In this document: piece by piece, positions 26,001 through 34,016 of the stretch
Numbering within the stretch: position 1 is the first letter of the stretch
Layout: every line of letters starts with the position of its first letter
DNA from: Faeciplasma sp900553675
GTDB taxonomy: Bacteria; Bacillota; Clostridia; Oscillospirales; Ruminococcaceae
Direction of reading: 5' to 3'
Length of the DNA: 64,000 nt
Assembly (NCBI GenBank): GCA_958428235.1
Contig: CAUAFG010000010.1
Location: 1-64,000 of the forward strand
Position numbers and translations under genes: made by a program
The notes under the pieces: model-generated
Seen by the model: only the letters and a program-made list of their open reading frames with translations
Told to the model about the DNA's origin: nothing
Database searches by the model: none

Positions 26001-27391
26001 TCAGAATCCGCAGTCTTATTTCCGCGATGAACCAGCGTGCAAAGCGCGGCATAACCGCCAAGCCCAGAACTGCTGCCTACAATAGAGCGGTGTTCACAAA
26101 AAAAATGCGGAAAGATGGCTACACCATCCTCTGCCCGCAGATGAGTCCTATTCACTTCGACCTTTTAGAGCCGGTATTCAAAAAGCACGGCTACAACATA
26201 GTAGTCATGGACAACGACAACCGCTCGGCTATAGATATGGGATTAAAATACGTCAATAACGACGCTTGCTTTCCCTCCATAACCGTTGTCGGGCAGATTA
26301 TGGACGCTGTGCTTTCCGGAAAATACGACACCGACCGTCTTGCAATCATAATGACCCAGACCGGCGGCTGCTGCAGGGCAAGCAACTATGTCGGATTTAT
26401 CCGCCGCGCGCTTGAAAAGGCGGGGCTGGGACACATTCCGGTAATATCCCTCAACGCCAACGGCATGGAGAAAAACGAGGGCTTTGTTATAACCCCCTCC
26501 CTGCTGTTTACATCCTTAAAAGCGGTTGTCATCGGCGACCTTTTGATGAGATGTCTTTACAGGGTCCGCCCCTACGAGGCTGTCAGGGGCAACGCCAACG
26601 CCCTGCACAAAAAGTGGAAAAAGATTGCCGTTGATTCGCTGATAAATCCAAAATCCAAGTGGAAATACAAGTCGGTCTGCCGCGGAATCGTCAACGATTT
26701 TGACAGGATGAAGCTTGCTAAGGGGCTTGTAAAGCCAAGAGTAGGCATAGTCGGCGAGATACTGGTTAAGTATATGCCGCTTGCCAACAATCACCTTGTT
26801 GACCTTCTTGAAAGGGAGGGTGCGGAGGCAGTCGTCCCCGACCTTATGGACTTTTTAAACTACTGCGCCTACAACTCGGTTTACAAGCACAGATTTTTGG
26901 GAACAAGCAAAATATCCTCAAAGCTGGCAGAAACGGTTGTCAAGGCGATAAGGCTTCTCAGAAAGCCCGCCATAGACGCGCTTAAAGCAAGCCGACGGTT
27001 TGAGCCGCCGATGAAAATCGAGGATATAGCAAGTCTTGCAAAGCCGATAATCTCGCTCGGAAACCAATACGGCGAGGGCTGGCTTTTAACCGGCGAGATG
27101 GCTGAGCTGATACGTTCAGGAGTGCCAAACATAGTATGCATACAGCCGTTTGCCTGCCTGCCGAACCACGTTGTGGGCAAGGGCGCAATCAAGGCTTTGA
27201 AGAAGGAGTATCCTCAGGCAAACATCGTTGCTGTGGACTACGACCCCGGAGCTTCTGAGGTAAACCAGTTCAACCGCATAAAGCTTATGCTTTCAACCGC
27301 TCAGAAAACGCTTGAAAAGGAAAAAGCGGCGGAAGCTCCAAACTTGAAGGAGCCTGAGATTGCGGAAAAAGCAACGGTTACGGAGAGCTGA
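23099..27391 (+). CDS. Acyl-CoA dehydratase activase, BadF/BcrA family, double ASKHA form
   Basis: A 1430-residue protein. It carries two actin/Hsp70-type ATPase domains, beginning with AGIDIGSTTIKLV (residue 5) and FLGIDAGSTTTKLA (about residue 317), and the second includes the CSSGCGSF cysteine motif. A cluster CNGCSNHC follows near residue 605, then a DUF2229-type region (RVLNMYENFPFWATFFKELG) and a long C-terminal part with several conserved Cys. Family members hydrolyse ATP to inject an electron into 2-hydroxyacyl-CoA dehydratases. No dehydratase subunits are nearby, so the partner here is unknown. The start is set by GGGAG upstream of 23099. Confidence 0.88.
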   Translation: MNVYRAGIDIGSTTIKLVVLDDNNNIIFGKYRRHCAQIQPAMQELLAEAKAELGDFRLRLKITGSGSINLGKALNIAFVQEVAAVASALEYLAPQTDVAIELGGEDAKIIYFTGGLEERMNGVCAGGTGSFIDQMAALLQTDAAGLNEEARNYKRIYPIAARCGVFAKTDIQPLINEGAAKSDLAASIFQAVVNQTISGLACGKPIRGCVAFLGGPLHFLPELKKAFIRTLSLTPDKVVDPENSHLFAAMGAALEAGDADDISPDELIERLRSGISMEFELKRLEPLFADEAEYNEFLERHSKAVVKKGELESYCGNCFLGIDAGSTTTKLALIGDGGELLFSYYASNLGSPVQTAIKAMEELGKRLPCTAKIARSCSTGYGEALLKSAFSLDCGEVETIAHCTAASFFDPKVDCVMDIGGQDMKCIKLKNSSVDTIMLNEACSSGCGSFIENFAQSLGYTAEEFAEKALFAAHPIDLGTRCTVFMNSNVKQAQKEGATVEDISAGLAYSVIKNALFKVIKLSSAAELGSNIVVQGGTFFNKAVLRAFEKISGAQVVCPDISGIMGAFGAALIAKDSYTGQPSTMLSIPEILKLTYTTSTTHCNGCSNHCMLTINTFSGGRRHITGNRCEKGLGAASSSEKGPNVYAYKLERIFGYEPLENPKRGEIGIPRVLNMYENFPFWATFFKELGFKVILSPKSSHKIYELGMESIPSESECYPAKLSHGHVQWLINGGVKTIFHPCVFYEHQENKGAQNHFNCPIVISYPENLKNNVEGIINGDVRYIRPFIAFTSEKTAANRLVEVCAKEWGIPAEEVINAVHSAWAEQHKCKQDIRAKGAEALNWMAKNNRPGIVLAGRPYHVDPEINHGIPEMICSYNMAVLSEDSLPISFEQDKPLRVNDQWVYHSRLYAAAEFVRNRNDLELIQLNSFGCGLDAVTTDQVSEILERSNKLYTVLKIDEVSNLGAARIRIRSLISAMNQRAKRGITAKPRTAAYNRAVFTKKMRKDGYTILCPQMSPIHFDLLEPVFKKHGYNIVVMDNDNRSAIDMGLKYVNNDACFPSITVVGQIMDAVLSGKYDTDRLAIIMTQTGGCCRASNYVGFIRRALEKAGLGHIPVISLNANGMEKNEGFVITPSLLFTSLKAVVIGDLLMRCLYRVRPYEAVRGNANALHKKWKKIAVDSLINPKSKWKYKSVCRGIVNDFDRMKLAKGLVKPRVGIVGEILVKYMPLANNHLVDLLEREGAEAVVPDLMDFLNYCAYNSVYKHRFLGTSKISSKLAETVVKAIRLLRKPAIDALKASRRFEPPMKIEDIASLAKPIISLGNQYGEGWLLTGEMAELIRSGVPNIVCIQPFACLPNHVVGKGAIKALKKEYPQANIVAVDYDPGASEVNQFNRIKLMLSTAQKTLEKEKAAEAPNLKEPEIAEKATVTES

Positions 27392-27393
27392 TT

Positions 27394-27873
27394 ATGGGTG
27401 CAAAAAACGACAAAACCAACGTCATGCGGCTTTTGGACAAAGCCGGAATCGAATACAAGGTTCACAATTTCAACAGCGAGGATATCCCCAGCGGCTCGCA
27501 GGCGGCGGACATTTTGAGGATAGAGCACGGGCGGATGTTCAAAACTCTTGTCACCGTTGCAAAGTCCGGCGCGCACTATGTTTACATGATTCCAGTGGAC
27601 TGCGAGCTTGATTTGAAAAAGGCGGCAGTCTGCGCTCATGAAAAGTCGGTCGAGATGCTCAAATCAAAGGATCTTCTGCCGCTTACGGGATACATCCACG
27701 GCGGCTGCTCCCCCATCGGCATGAAAAAGCCGTTCCCGACATTTTTACACAAAACCGCTCAGAATTACGATACCATAGTTTTCAGCGGCGGCAGAGTAGG
27801 GCATATGGTGGAGGTTTCGCCGGAGGGACTTCTGAAGATAGTTAAGTATACAGTCGCCGATATCACGGTATAA
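27394..27873 (+). CDS. ybaK: YbaK-type aminoacyl-tRNA deacylase
   Basis: A 159-residue YbaK/EbsC-family protein, an editing hydrolase that cleaves Cys from tRNA-Pro in characterised members. The conserved Lys lies in MFKTLVTVAKSG and the GG loop in TGYIHGGCSPIGMKK; FVVFSGGRVGHMVEVSPEGLLKI-like sequence ends the domain. It starts two bases after the activase stop and so is probably translated from the same mRNA. The link between the two is not evident. Confidence 0.93.
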   Translation: MGAKNDKTNVMRLLDKAGIEYKVHNFNSEDIPSGSQAADILRIEHGRMFKTLVTVAKSGAHYVYMIPVDCELDLKKAAVCAHEKSVEMLKSKDLLPLTGYIHGGCSPIGMKKPFPTFLHKTAQNYDTIVFSGGRVGHMVEVSPEGLLKIVKYTVADITV

Positions 27874-27897
27874 TAGCTAAGATACTATCCCATAAAA

Positions 27898-27938
27898 AAC
27901 CGTCATCACGCAAAAAAGTGTGATGACGGTTCTTTTTT
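27898..27938. terminator. Bidirectional terminator after ybaK
   Basis: AACCGTCATCAC pairs with GTGATGACGGTT, followed by CTTTTTT on the plus strand and preceded by AAAAAA, so it can also end the convergent HTH gene. Confidence 0.9.
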
Positions 27939-27941
27939 ATG

Positions 27942-28526
27942 TCAGCTTATTATCTCGGAAATAAGTATTCCCACAGCCGCGATTACCGCTCCGACCCCCA
28001 TACCTATAAGCACGGCAACCAGCCTTTGATACGGTCTTTTGCCGATTTCCCGCTGAGTTGTTATTTCGTCCAGAGTTTTGCCCTCGGAAAACGCCACTAT
28101 TTCCTTGTAGGTGGAAATGTTGTTGTCCTTTTTGATTCTTTCAACCTTGAAGGCATACACCATTGTCACCGCCCAGAGTGCCACTGCTATAATTATCCCC
28201 GGGATTTTCAACAGCACTATCAGCGGTACCGTTAGCAAAATCGTGAGAATAAGCAGTATTGAAAATATGCCGCTGTACTTGTTGAAGCGTTTGATTTCAT
28301 TTTGATTGATTTCCGATTTCATCTGTGAAATATCCTCCTTTAATAAAGCATCTACGGTCGTGCCGAATACCTGACTTAACAGCAGCACGCTGTGAATATC
28401 GGGATAGCTTTTTTCGGTTTCCCAGTTTGAAACGGTCTGCCGGGTGACATATACCTTCTCGGCAAGCTCCTCCTGCGACAAATTCATCTGCGCGCGGCGT
28501 TTTTTGATTTCATTTCCTATGTTCAT
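27942..28526 (-). CDS. XRE-family regulator with membrane segments
   Basis: A 194-residue protein with an N-terminal helix-turn-helix (RRAQMNLSQEELAEKVYVTR then TVSNWETEKSYPDI) and two to three C-terminal hydrophobic helices. The same architecture and length occur in the protein at 8109-8693, though the two are only distantly alike. Such proteins often control neighbouring transport genes, but no target is evident here. GAGGCAGAC precedes the ATG, and a TAGACA-TATAAT promoter lies upstream. Confidence 0.85.
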   Translation of the reverse strand: MNIGNEIKKRRAQMNLSQEELAEKVYVTRQTVSNWETEKSYPDIHSVLLLSQVFGTTVDALLKEDISQMKSEINQNEIKRFNKYSGIFSILLILTILLTVPLIVLLKIPGIIIAVALWAVTMVYAFKVERIKKDNNISTYKEIVAFSEGKTLDEITTQREIGKRPYQRLVAVLIGMGVGAVIAAVGILISEIIS

Positions 28527-28554
28527 GTCTGCCTCCGATTTAGTTTGTAGCTTT

Positions 28555-28583
28555 ATTATAAGGAAATTTTACGGATATGTCTA
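28555..28583 (-). promoter_or_regulatory. Promoter of the HTH gene
   Basis: On the minus strand TAGACA (28578-28583), 17 bases, TATAAT (28555-28560), about 30 bases from the ATG. Confidence 0.6.
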
Positions 28584-28637
28584 TCAAAAGTCTTTTGAAT
28601 CGGCTTATTTTGGGGCTGCAAAACTACTTTTGCAAAG

Positions 28638-28667
28638 AAAACCCGCGCCAAAACTGACGCGGGTTTT
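28638..28667 (-). terminator. Terminator after the lipoprotein gene
   Basis: AAAACCCGCG pairs with CGCGGGTTTT on both strands; on the minus strand it lies 35 bases downstream of the lipoprotein stop. Confidence 0.8.
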
Positions 28668-28701
28668 ATCTACGTTATACGATTGTTCCCGATTCAGGAA
28701 A

Positions 28702-29313
28702 TCAAGCGAACATCTTAAGAATGTCGTCGTAAGAGGTGGTCATGCCGGGAACGGTGGTTATGCATATGCAGAGCATGTAGTTATCAATCTTTCTCAAAAG
28801 ATACTTCTGCTCGATGGTAACGCCATCAGATGCAGATGTGCCGGTGAAAACAACGTATTTGTTGCTGCCGATGGTTACTTCGCCAAGATTCTTAGCGTCG
28901 CTGGTGATGCCCTGAGATACAAGACCGGTAGACAAAGCCTCTGCATAAGCAGCCTCGTCGTAAGAGGTTCCGCCGATGGTTAAAGCAAGGTTTTCATACA
29001 TGATGATAACGTTTGCGCCGTCCTCAGCTGCTACCATTGCATCGTAAACGGTCTTAAGATTGCCGAGCTCGAAGTTCTTCTTTTCCTCTTCTGTCATATC
29101 AGCAGCAGAAAGGTCCATCATGGCAAGAATTTCATCGTCAGAAGCAAAAGTCCAGGTAGACGGAGGGGTAAATGTGAAATCGCCAAATTCGCTGGTGAAT
29201 ACGCCATTTTCAACGGCTCCTCTTACAAGCTCCTTATCCTCTTCGGTGATCTGTCCGCAGGCTGTGCAACAAAGCATAGCAACTACCATGATAATAGCTA
29301 AAATCTTTTTCAT
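28702..29313 (-). CDS. Predicted lipoprotein
   Basis: A 203-residue secreted protein with a short positive N-terminus, a hydrophobic core and a cysteine at residue 19 in CCTAC, a somewhat weak lipobox because position -3 is Cys. The mature part is mixed alpha/beta, with FGDFTFTPPSTWTFASDDE near the start and a central EDGANVIIMYENL; it loosely recalls the PsbP/DcrB fold, which cannot be confirmed by eye. AAAGGATTACG precedes the ATG. The function is unknown. Confidence 0.7.
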   Translation of the reverse strand: MKKILAIIMVVAMLCCTACGQITEEDKELVRGAVENGVFTSEFGDFTFTPPSTWTFASDDEILAMMDLSAADMTEEEKKNFELGNLKTVYDAMVAAEDGANVIIMYENLALTIGGTSYDEAAYAEALSTGLVSQGITSDAKNLGEVTIGSNKYVVFTGTSASDGVTIEQKYLLRKIDNYMLCICITTVPGMTTSYDDILKMFA

Positions 29314-29530
29314 TTTTTCGTAATCCTTTCAAAAATTAATTTATAGCATAAACTACACCAGTTATAATATCACTTTACTCATAAAAATGAAAGGGGGAAA
29401 TTCGCCGAAGAATGTACTTTTTATAATAATCCCGCATATTGTACAAACTTTTCCTCTGTTCATATTAATTTAGTCGATAAATTCACAATATTTCTTCTCA
29501 TTTTTTAACAAAACTTAATCTTTTAAAGCC

Positions 29531-29559
29531 TTTACTATTCTGCTTTAAAGGTATATAAT
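29531..29559 (+). promoter_or_regulatory. Promoter of the response regulator gene
   Basis: TTTACT (29531-29536), 17 bases and TATAAT (29554-29559). The -35 region overlaps CTTTAC, with CTTTAA 13 bases on, resembling the CTTTAC array upstream of the ABC genes, which suggests autoregulation. The rest of 29314-29530 is A/T-rich and shows nothing else clear apart from a possible minus-strand TGCTATAAA near 29343 for the lipoprotein. Confidence 0.6.
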
Positions 29560-29640
29560 ATAAAGGAAGACGCTTTATTCTGCCTGAAGCCCACCTGCGC
29601 TTACAGGCAATATATAAATATATCATCCAGGAGGAAAGTA

Positions 29641-30300
29641 ATGAAAAAAATACTTGTTATAGATGACGACGTTCACATTTCAGACATGATCGAAGAGGCT
29701 CTTACCAAGGAGGGCTACAGCATATTAAAGGCATATTCCGGCACCGAAGCCATGTATGTTCTTTCAAAGACAAGCCCCGACCTTATTCTTTTGGATTTAA
29801 TGCTTCCCGGACTTTCCGGCGAGGAGCTTTTGCCTAAAATCAAGGACATTCCCGTTATAGTTATCAGCGCGAAGCTTGACGTTGACAACAAGGTCCGGCT
29901 TTTGCTCGACGGCGCGGCGGACTACATAACCAAGCCGTTCGACCTTTCCGAGCTTAAGGCGCGGATAATCGTTGCGCTGCGCTCCAGCCGCGGCAAGGCT
30001 GGGGTTATGGAATTCGGGGATATCTCCTTAGACACCTCAGCCCACAGCGTTAGCGTTTCCGGCGAGCCTGTCAGGCTGACAAGAACGGAATACGCCATAC
30101 TAAAGCTTTTGATATCCAACCCCGAGCAGGTTATAACCAAATCAAACCTGCTTGACAAAATCGCCATGGACACCCCCGACTGCACCGAGACATCTCTAAA
30201 AATGCACGTAAGCAATCTCAGACGGAAGCTGCGGGATATTTCCGGAAAGGACTACATCGAATCTGTCTGGGGCATAGGGTTCAAGCTGCGCTTGGAATAA
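29641..30300 (+). CDS. OmpR-family response regulator
   Basis: A 219-residue two-component regulator. The receiver domain has the acidic pocket DDD at residues 8-10, phosphoacceptor Asp52 in LILLDLMLP, and Lys98 in ITKPF. The C-terminal winged helix (about 125-219) ends with the usual GIGFKLR strand. GGAGGAAAGTA precedes the ATG. The cognate kinase is probably that at 34017, separated from it by four transporter genes. Likely targets are the ABC promoter with CTTTAC repeats and its own promoter. Confidence 0.95.
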   Translation: MKKILVIDDDVHISDMIEEALTKEGYSILKAYSGTEAMYVLSKTSPDLILLDLMLPGLSGEELLPKIKDIPVIVISAKLDVDNKVRLLLDGAADYITKPFDLSELKARIIVALRSSRGKAGVMEFGDISLDTSAHSVSVSGEPVRLTRTEYAILKLLISNPEQVITKSNLLDKIAMDTPDCTETSLKMHVSNLRRKLRDISGKDYIESVWGIGFKLRLE

Positions 30301-30301
30301 T

Positions 30302-30369
30302 CTTTACTAAAGCTTTACCTTCATCTTTACCGCTTTCTTTACCTATCGGCGTTAAAATGTCCGTATAAT
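30302..30369 (+). promoter_or_regulatory. Phased CTTTAC repeats and -10 box of the ABC operon
   Basis: CTTTAC occurs four times, at 30302, 30313, 30325 and 30337, with 11-12 base spacing, about one DNA turn, so all lie on the same face. TATAAT follows at 30364-30369, with no good -35 box at the correct distance. This is the design of an activator-dependent promoter bound by a tandem OmpR-type regulator, presumably the one encoded just upstream. Confidence 0.7.
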
Positions 30370-30392
30370 AAATTTGAAAGGAACGAAAAACC

Positions 30393-31295
30393 ATGAAATA
30401 CGTTCTTGAAGCAAACGGAATTTATAAGAATTACGGACATTTCCGCGCATTAGACGGTCTTACCATGCATGTGCCGGAGGGAGCTATTTACGGCTTTGTC
30501 GGCAAAAACGGAGCCGGCAAAACTACTCTTATAAGAATCATCTGCGGCTTGCAGTCGCCATCAAGCGGCGAATACAAGCTCTGGGGGATCTCTGACAGCG
30601 ACAAGTCGATTCGCAAATCCCGCCGGAGGATGGGCGCGGTGGTCGAAACGCCGTCGATCTATCTCGACATGACCGCCGAGGACAATCTTAAACAGCAGTG
30701 CAAGATTTTAGGACTTCCATCCTACGACGGCATAGGCGAGCTTCTGCGGCTGGTGGGTCTTGAAAACACCGGCAAAAAGAAGGCGCGCAACTTTTCCCTT
30801 GGCATGAAGCAGCGCTTGGGAATAGCAGTCGCGCTATGCGCAGACCCCGACTTTCTGGTGCTCGACGAGCCGATAAACGGTCTTGACCCGCAGGGAATAG
30901 TTGAAATAAGAGAGCTTATATTGAAGCTAAACCGCGAACGCAGGATAACCGTTCTCATTTCCAGCCACATATTAGACGAGCTTTCAAAGCTTGCCACCCA
31001 TTACGGCTTTATAGATTCGGGACACATCGTTAAGGAAATGAGCGCCGCCGAGGTTGAAGCCGCCTGCCGCAAATGCGTGCGAATGGAGGTTACAAACGTC
31101 TCCGCACTTGCTTCTCTTATGGACGAAATGGGCGTTGACTACCGCATTATTTCCGACTCCTGCGCGGATGTCTATGCAAAGCTGGGCGTTTCCGAGCTTG
31201 CGGCGAAGCTTGAAGCCAAAAACTGCGAGATTACCTCAATGACCGAGCACGACGAAAGCCTTGAAAGCTTCTATATCGGACTTGTCGGAAGATAA
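30393..31295 (+). CDS. ABC transporter ATP-binding protein
   Basis: A 300-residue ATPase. Walker A is GKNGAGKTT around residue 42, the signature FSLGMKQRLGIA lies near 132-143, and Walker B LVLDEPINGLDP follows. The extra C-terminal 80 residues are typical of bacitracin- or lantibiotic-type exporters (BcrA/LanF group). GAAAGGAACG precedes the ATG. It is followed by three permease genes, so the ATPase may serve several membrane partners. Substrate inference is antimicrobial peptide export, based on family only. Confidence 0.92.
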   Translation: MKYVLEANGIYKNYGHFRALDGLTMHVPEGAIYGFVGKNGAGKTTLIRIICGLQSPSSGEYKLWGISDSDKSIRKSRRRMGAVVETPSIYLDMTAEDNLKQQCKILGLPSYDGIGELLRLVGLENTGKKKARNFSLGMKQRLGIAVALCADPDFLVLDEPINGLDPQGIVEIRELILKLNRERRITVLISSHILDELSKLATHYGFIDSGHIVKEMSAAEVEAACRKCVRMEVTNVSALASLMDEMGVDYRIISDSCADVYAKLGVSELAAKLEAKNCEITSMTEHDESLESFYIGLVGR

Positions 31296-31312
31296 AAAAG
31301 GGGGCTTGGGCT

Positions 31313-32140
31313 ATGACGAGGCTTTTATCCTCAAACCTCACACGCGCCTTTAAAAGCAAGCTTTTGTGGATGGTTGCCGCCGCCGCGATTGTTTTTTCGG
31401 CGATGAAAACCGGCGAGATGCTTAAATTCTACTCCCCTGCCGAGCCGGAAAAATGCATGGAGTGCGTTTTTAACAGCGTGCCTATAGTGTCTGTTTTAAT
31501 TCCGGCGTTTTCGGGGCTGTTTCTGGGAAACGATTACCAGTGCGGAACCCTGCGCACTAAAATCCTCACCGGCTCCTCAAGAGAAGCGATTTATACAGCG
31601 AACTTTTTCACCGTGTTCGTCTGCGGATTGATATTCCTGTGCGCGTCGGCGCTTCCGACTGCCGCCGCCTTATTGCTTTTCGTTGACAATCCCGCCGCGG
31701 CGATACAGATATTTCTGCCCGGCTTTATAGCCGCCGTTATGATAACCGCAAGCCTTTCGGCGATATTCACGCTTATGGGTATGCTTATAAGCTCAAAAAC
31801 GATGGGCGCGGTTGTGGCAATACTGTTAGCGTTTGGCATGCTAATCGCGGGAAGCTTTGTTTATTCAAAACTTTGCGAGCCTGAGACGGTTTCCGATATG
31901 ATCCTTGATGTAAACGGCAAGGTAGTCGAAGCCGTGCCGCATGTGAATAAGTTTTATATAGGCGGCTGGCTCAGAATCGTCTTTCAGGCGGTTTTGCTGA
32001 TTCTCCCCACCGGTCAGGGAATACTGCTTGACAACAGCGAGATGTCGCATTACCTGATCTGCTGCGTGGTTTCATTATCCGTAACAGTCATTACAAATCT
32101 TTTCGGAATCATGTTTTTTTCTCGAAAAGACCTTCGATAA
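31313..32140 (+). CDS. ABC permease 1 of the regulated transporter
   Basis: A 275-residue membrane protein with about six helices. It begins MTRLLSSNLTRAFKSKLLW and ends with FFSRKDLR, matching permeases 2 and 3 in length and layout but diverging in sequence. The conserved segment FLGNDYQCGTLRTKILTGSSR is equivalent to FSGTEYSDGTIRNK in its relatives. GGGGGCTTGGGCT precedes the ATG. This is the LanE/G or BcrB type of small ABC-2 permease. The first unit of a 27-bp direct repeat overlaps its stop codon. Confidence 0.85.
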   Translation: MTRLLSSNLTRAFKSKLLWMVAAAAIVFSAMKTGEMLKFYSPAEPEKCMECVFNSVPIVSVLIPAFSGLFLGNDYQCGTLRTKILTGSSREAIYTANFFTVFVCGLIFLCASALPTAAALLLFVDNPAAAIQIFLPGFIAAVMITASLSAIFTLMGMLISSKTMGAVVAILLAFGMLIAGSFVYSKLCEPETVSDMILDVNGKVVEAVPHVNKFYIGGWLRIVFQAVLLILPTGQGILLDNSEMSHYLICCVVSLSVTVITNLFGIMFFSRKDLR

Positions 32141-32191
32141 AATGCGGCGTATACCCGAACAGAACTTCGATAAAATGCGGCGTATACCCGA
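32132..32191 (+). repeat. 27-bp direct repeat across the permease 1 stop codon
   Basis: Two identical 27-bp units at 32132-32158 and 32165-32191, each beginning CTTCGATAAAATGCGGCG, six bases apart. The first encodes the last residues and stop of permease 1. It looks like a local slippage or recombination duplication. Confidence 0.85.
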
Positions 32192-32242
32192 TAAAAATGA
32201 AAACATATCCTAACTTACCTTTGAAGAAAGGAAAATATAATT

Positions 32243-33070
32243 ATGTCAAAATTACTTTCAGCCGGATTTGACCGACTGTTTAAAAACAAGCTGTTTCATA
32301 CAGCGATTATTGTAATGTTTGCCCTTGGATGCTTTGCCGGTCACACAAAATGGTCGGATTTCAGCGACGGCTTTAAAGTTGACCTTGCCGACGCTCTGTT
32401 CACCTACTGCCTTTTCGGAGCCTGCGTTACGGCAGTGCTTAGCTCGATGTTTTCGGGAACCGAATACTCCGACGGCACCATCCGCAACAAGCTCATCGCC
32501 GGATGCAGCCGCATTAATATTTACCTGTCCAACCTTATTATCAACTTTGTATCAGGAATTGCGGCGGTGGTGGCTTTTGTCGTCCCATACGTTGCCATCT
32601 GCCTTCTGACCGTCGGCAAATCAAGCGTTCCTGTTAAGGTGATTATGTTATCCGTCCTGCTTTCAATGCTGTGCCTTGCAGCGTTTTCCGCTATCTACAA
32701 CGCCGTTACAATGCTGATTGCCAAAAAAGCCGCGGCGGCTGTTGCCTGTCTTTTATTGTTTGCGGGACTGTATATTGTCGGCATGACGACCTATGCCAAG
32801 CTTGGGGAGCCGGAGTTTGTCAGCGGCTACGAGCTTAACGACGAAGGCGAAATCGTCGAAACCGAGCCTGTTCCCAACCCCGATTATCTCACCGGAACAA
32901 AGCTTAAAGCCTATCAGTGGATGCTGGACATCAATCCCGGTTCGCAGGCTATTCAGATAATATCAATGGAAATTGCCCGCCCCGTAAGACTTTCCTGCTG
33001 TGCCGGAGCGATTATGGTTATATTTACCCTTGCCGGAGCGGTAATATTCTCTAAAAAAGACCTGAAATAA
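32243..33070 (+). CDS. ABC permease 2 (tandem duplicate)
   Basis: A 275-residue six-helix permease, nearly collinear with permease 3: both start MSxLLSAGFDRLFKN, carry FSGTEYSDGTIRNK, NPDYLTGTKL and CCAGA(V/I)MVIFTLAGAVIF near the end. The two most probably arose by tandem duplication and then diverged, most visibly in the extracellular segment around residues 185-225. GAAAGGAAAATATAATT precedes the ATG. A relic of the kinase 5' end follows it. Confidence 0.88.
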   Translation: MSKLLSAGFDRLFKNKLFHTAIIVMFALGCFAGHTKWSDFSDGFKVDLADALFTYCLFGACVTAVLSSMFSGTEYSDGTIRNKLIAGCSRINIYLSNLIINFVSGIAAVVAFVVPYVAICLLTVGKSSVPVKVIMLSVLLSMLCLAAFSAIYNAVTMLIAKKAAAAVACLLLFAGLYIVGMTTYAKLGEPEFVSGYELNDEGEIVETEPVPNPDYLTGTKLKAYQWMLDINPGSQAIQIISMEIARPVRLSCCAGAIMVIFTLAGAVIFSKKDLK

Positions 33071-33072
33071 TG

Positions 33073-33125
33073 CGCCGTAGGTGATATGACGTCAGTGCGG
33101 ATTGTATGCGAATCGCTTTTCTGAA
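33073..33125 (+). pseudogene. Relic of the histidine kinase 5' end
   Basis: The 17 bases CGCCGTAGGTGATATGA are identical to those holding the kinase ribosome site and ATG at 34004-34020, and roughly the next 36 bases still resemble the start of the kinase gene. The relic lies after permease 2 exactly where the kinase lies after permease 3, marking the edge of the duplication. A GACGTCAGTGC inverted repeat (33088-33098 and 33142-33152) spans the remaining spacer. Confidence 0.8.
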
Positions 33126-33173
33126 AGAACAAGCTCGATTTGCACTGACGTCGATTGAAAGGAATATATAATT

Positions 33174-34001
33174 ATGTCGAATTTGCTTTCAGCCGGATTT
33201 GACCGACTGTTTAAAAACAGGCTGTTTCAGTCCGTGATTATTATTATGTTCGCCTTTGGCTGCTGTGCCGGCTATAACGTATGGTCGGATTCAAAATCCG
33301 GCTTTCAGGCTGACCTTTCCAACGCGCTGTTCTCCTACTGCATTTTCGGAGGATGCGTTACGGCGGTGCTGAGCTCGATGTTCAGCGGCACGGAATACTC
33401 CGACGGCACCATCCGCAACAAGATCATTGCCGGATTCAGCCGCGTTGATATATATCTTTCAAACCTTATTATCAACATTGTATCCGGTGCGATGGCGGTG
33501 GTGACTTATGTTGTTCCCTACCTTGTCATCTGCCTTTTAACTGTCGGCAAATCCGCTGTTTCAATTAATGCGCTGATAACATCCGCTCTGCTTTCGATAC
33601 TGTCCTTAATGGCTTTTTCAGCCATCTTTAACGCCGTTACAATGCTGATAACAAAAAAGGCTGCGGCGGCTGTCGCCTGTCTTTTATTGTATGTGGGACT
33701 GTTTATGTTTGGAATGACGACCTACAACAGGATTCAGGAGCCGGAGTTTTATCCCGGCTACCAGATGTTCATCGATGGTGAAGCCGTTGAACCCGAACCT
33801 ATTCCCAACCCCGATTACCTCACCGGCACAAAGCTTGAAGTATTTAAATGGCTGGAAGACATCAATCCTGGCGCGCAGTCCGTTCAGATATTCTTAATGG
33901 AGGTTGCCCGCCCCGTAAGGTCTGCCTGCTGTGCCGGAGCGGTTATGGTTATATTTACCCTTGCCGGAGCGGTAATTTTCACAAAAAAAGACTTGAAATA
34001 A
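33174..34001 (+). CDS. ABC permease 3 (tandem duplicate)
   Basis: A 275-residue six-helix permease, the closer relative of permease 2 (see that entry). Differences concentrate in a segment around residues 185-225, between helices, where the two read EPEFVSGYELNDEGEIVETE and EPEFYPGYQMFIDGEAVEPE; this is a likely substrate- or partner-facing loop. GAAAGGAATATATAATT precedes the ATG. Two different permeases with one ATPase fits a heteromeric channel, as in LanFEG exporters, but the third permease makes the subunit count unclear. Confidence 0.88.
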   Translation: MSNLLSAGFDRLFKNRLFQSVIIIMFAFGCCAGYNVWSDSKSGFQADLSNALFSYCIFGGCVTAVLSSMFSGTEYSDGTIRNKIIAGFSRVDIYLSNLIINIVSGAMAVVTYVVPYLVICLLTVGKSAVSINALITSALLSILSLMAFSAIFNAVTMLITKKAAAAVACLLLYVGLFMFGMTTYNRIQEPEFYPGYQMFIDGEAVEPEPIPNPDYLTGTKLEVFKWLEDINPGAQSVQIFLMEVARPVRSACCAGAVMVIFTLAGAVIFTKKDLK

Positions 34002-34016
34002 TACGCCGTAGGTGAT

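Noticed and set aside
23099..27391. Polyketide or nonribosomal peptide origin for the very long gene
   Set aside because: Both halves carry GSTT ATPase motifs and cysteine clusters of dehydratase activases; no carrier or condensation motifs.
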